DNA of 64,000 nucleotides, taken from NCBI RefSeq assembly GCF_013085465.1, contig NZ_CP049838.1:7254001-7318000 (forward strand). Reading direction: 5' to 3'. Both the position numbers and the translations under genes were made by a program. Under the pieces are notes generated by a model that saw only the letters and a program-made list of their open reading frames with translations, was not told where the DNA came from and made no database searches. The DNA is from Streptomyces asoensis (GTDB taxonomy: Bacteria; Actinomycetota; Actinomycetes; Streptomycetales; Streptomycetaceae). Shown piece by piece: positions 62,235-64,000 of this stretch (position 1 is the first letter of the stretch; each line of letters begins with the position of its first letter).

Positions 62235-63365
62235 ATGGCAGGAACCGACCGCGAGAAGGCACTGGATGCCGCACTCGCACAGATTGAACGGCAGTTCGGC
62301 AAGGGCGCCGTGATGCGTCTCGGCGAGCGACCGAACGAGCCCATCGAGGTCATCCCCACCGGGTCGACCGCACTCGACGTCGCCCTCGGGGTCGGCGGGC
62401 TGCCGCGTGGCCGCGTCGTGGAGGTGTACGGCCCGGAGTCCTCCGGTAAGACGACACTGACGCTGCACGCCGTGGCGAACGCGCAGAAGGCCGGCGGACA
62501 GGTCGCCTTCGTGGACGCGGAGCACGCTCTCGACCCCGAGTACGCGAAGAAGCTCGGCGTCGACATCGACAACCTGATCCTCTCGCAGCCGGACAACGGC
62601 GAGCAGGCCCTCGAGATCGTGGACATGCTGGTCCGCTCCGGCGCCCTCGACCTCATCGTCATCGACTCCGTCGCCGCGCTCGTCCCGCGCGCCGAGATCG
62701 AGGGCGAGATGGGCGACAGTCACGTCGGTCTCCAGGCCCGTCTGATGAGCCAGGCACTGCGGAAGATCACCAGCGCGCTCAACCAGTCCAAGACCACCGC
62801 GATCTTCATCAACCAGCTCCGCGAGAAGATCGGCGTGATGTTCGGCTCCCCGGAGACCACGACCGGTGGCCGGGCGCTGAAGTTCTACGCCTCGGTGCGC
62901 CTCGACATCCGACGCATCGAGACCCTGAAGGACGGTACAGACGCGGTCGGCAACCGCACCCGCGTCAAGGTCGTCAAGAACAAGGTCGCGCCCCCCTTCA
63001 AGCAGGCCGAGTTCGACATCCTCTACGGGCAGGGCATCAGCCGCGAGGGCGGTCTGATCGACATGGGCGTGGAGAACGGCTTCGTCCGCAAGGCCGGCGC
63101 CTGGTACACGTACGAGGGCGACCAACTGGGGCAGGGCAAGGAGAACGCCCGTAACTTCCTGAAGGACAACCCCGACCTCGCCAACGAGATCGAGAGGAAG
63201 ATCAAGGAGAAGCTGGGCGTCGGCGTGCGTCCGGAGGAGCCCGCCGCCGAGCCGGCCGCGGTCGCCGCGGCTACCGCGGGCACGCCCGCGGACGACGCCG
63301 CCAAGGCGGTTCCGGCTGCCGCGGCCAAGACGGCCAAGACCAAGGCCGCGGCTGCCAAGAGCTGA
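62235..63365 (+). CDS. recA: Recombinase RecA
   Basis: A 376-aa protein from ATG 62235 ([20 protein letters not shown]), after GGGTGGA; the 50 in-frame codons before it cover the promoter and are rejected. Walker A GPESSGKT (about 67-74), Walker [13 protein letters not shown], loops L1/L2 ([39 protein letters not shown]) and the acidic/Ala-rich tail are all present. RecA drives strand exchange and LexA cleavage. No intein is inserted, unlike in some mycobacteria. recX begins 3 nt after the stop. Confidence 0.98.
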   Translation: MAGTDREKALDAALAQIERQFGKGAVMRLGERPNEPIEVIPTGSTALDVALGVGGLPRGRVVEVYGPESSGKTTLTLHAVANAQKAGGQVAFVDAEHALDPEYAKKLGVDIDNLILSQPDNGEQALEIVDMLVRSGALDLIVIDSVAALVPRAEIEGEMGDSHVGLQARLMSQALRKITSALNQSKTTAIFINQLREKIGVMFGSPETTTGGRALKFYASVRLDIRRIETLKDGTDAVGNRTRVKVVKNKVAPPFKQAEFDILYGQGISREGGLIDMGVENGFVRKAGAWYTYEGDQLGQGKENARNFLKDNPDLANEIERKIKEKLGVGVRPEEPAAEPAAVAAATAGTPADDAAKAVPAAAAKTAKTKAAAAKS

Positions 63366-63368
63366 TCC

Positions 63369-64000
63369 GTGACGCGACGAACGGACTGGGCCGACTACGT
63401 CTACCCCGACACCCCCCGGGGGGCGGGGGGCGGGGCCGACGACGGCCCCGCCCAGGCCGGCGACGACCGGCCGGAGGGCGGCTCGCACCGCGGTGAGGGG
63501 ACGGACGGCGACGACCGGCCCCGTGGTGGCCGGGCGCGGCGCGGCGGCGATGGAGGTCCACGTGGTGGGCGTGGGCGCCGTCGGCGCGGCTTCGGAGAAC
63601 CGTCCGCCGAGGACGAAGGCCCCTCCTCCTCGTCGAGGGCCGAGCGGGGGGAGTCTTCAGGGGACCCGGCTGAGCGGGCACGGGCGATCTGCCTGCGCCT
63701 GCTCACCGGGACCCCGCGCACCCGGAAGCAACTCGCCGACGCCCTGCGCAAACGGGAGATCCCGGACGACGTGGCGGAGGAGGTGCTCTCGCGGTTCGAG
63801 GAGGTCGGGCTGATCAACGACGGCGCCTTCGCGGACGCCTGGGTGGAGTCCCGGCACCACGGCCGGGGGCTGGCCCGGCGAGCGCTCGCCCAGGAGCTGC
63901 GGACCAAGGGGGTCGATTCGGAGCTGATCGAGGAGGCCGTCGGCCGGCTCGACTCCGAGCAGGAGGAGGAGACGGCGCGCGAGCTCGTCGCCCGCAAGCT
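63369..64000 (+). CDS. recX: RecX regulatory protein (3' end outside window)
   Basis: GTG 63369 (TRRTDWADYVYPDTPRG), 3 nt after recA; 210 codons are visible and the frame is open to the window edge. Residues 18-105 are a disordered Gly/Arg/Asp/Ser tract (RGGRARRGGDGGPRGGRGRR). The RecX helical repeats start at about 108: RARAICLRLLTGTPRTRKQL, RFEEVGLINDGAFADAWVES, GLARRALAQELRTKGVD. RecX binds RecA filaments and limits them. The distance to recA and the co-direction imply one transcript. Confidence 0.95.
   Translation, partial: MTRRTDWADYVYPDTPRGAGGGADDGPAQAGDDRPEGGSHRGEGTDGDDRPRGGRARRGGDGGPRGGRGRRRRGFGEPSAEDEGPSSSSRAERGESSGDPAERARAICLRLLTGTPRTRKQLADALRKREIPDDVAEEVLSRFEEVGLINDGAFADAWVESRHHGRGLARRALAQELRTKGVDSELIEEAVGRLDSEQEEETARELVARK

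Overview
The window is chromosomal DNA from a Streptomyces or very close relative. The DNA is GC-rich with strong G/C third positions. The 16S-23S-5S operon has streptomycete-type spacers without tRNAs. The gene order (pnp-M16 peptidase-dapB-thyX-dapA-rnj, osaC/osaA/osaB, ftsK-rimO-pgsA-cinA-clgR, recA-recX) is the conserved core order of that genus. No species can be named from sequence alone.

Region 1 (about 1-12,832) is a type VII (ESX/WXG100) secretion locus. It begins inside a Gly/Arg/Pro-rich protein, followed by a mycosin protease, two WXG100 proteins, a four-gene minus-strand operon (helical WXG-like protein, 761-aa WXG-like candidate substrate, and two related four-cysteine surface proteins), then a three-ATPase EccC and an EccD membrane channel. 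The minus-strand operon is the most likely place for an undescribed effector/accessory module: its genes are coupled by ATGA overlaps or a 3-nt gap, two of them look less GC-rich than their surroundings, and a 35-bp imperfect palindrome lies upstream.

Region 2 (12,982-24,035) holds RNA, protein-quality and lysine/thymidylate housekeeping genes: orphan DUF397 protein, rpsO, pnp, an M16 peptidase, dapB, small membrane proteins, thyX, dapA and RNase J (rnj). Two ribonuclease genes here (pnp, rnj) have folded leaders that are plausible autoregulatory sites.

Region 3 (24,036-30,691) is the rRNA operon, placed directly after rnj, then a truncated DegT-type aminotransferase remnant lacking its PLP lysine, and tRNA-Thr(GGT).

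Region 4 (30,714-40,315) is the osmotic-stress signalling set: osaC (ATPase/PAS/GAF/PP2C phosphatase), osaA (1,820-aa soluble hybrid histidine kinase with ten exact-period 92-residue HAMP-type repeats) and osaB (receiver plus coiled coil).

Region 5 (40,426-48,328) contains ftsK, a RodZ-like protein, the coupled rimO-pgsA-cinA genes, clgR and a Dps protein. Region 6 (48,329-49,559) is an eroded, strand-biased G-rich stretch with a small membrane-protein gene, a DoxX-like fragment and a 90-bp tandem duplication. Region 7 (49,560-61,878) is accessory/repair: an SDR with a clear promoter/operator, a Nei/Fpg glycosylase, an Lhr-type helicase, an AraC regulator, azlCD, an alpha-toroid protein, DUF3046, an AI-2E family permease and an unknown membrane protein. 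The window ends in recA (SOS promoter) and the 5' part of recX.

Recurring regulatory theme: several genes (dapA, ftsK, rimO, the SDR, probably azlC) have a TANNNT box 6-7 nt before the start codon and no ribosome-binding site, which predicts leaderless mRNAs.
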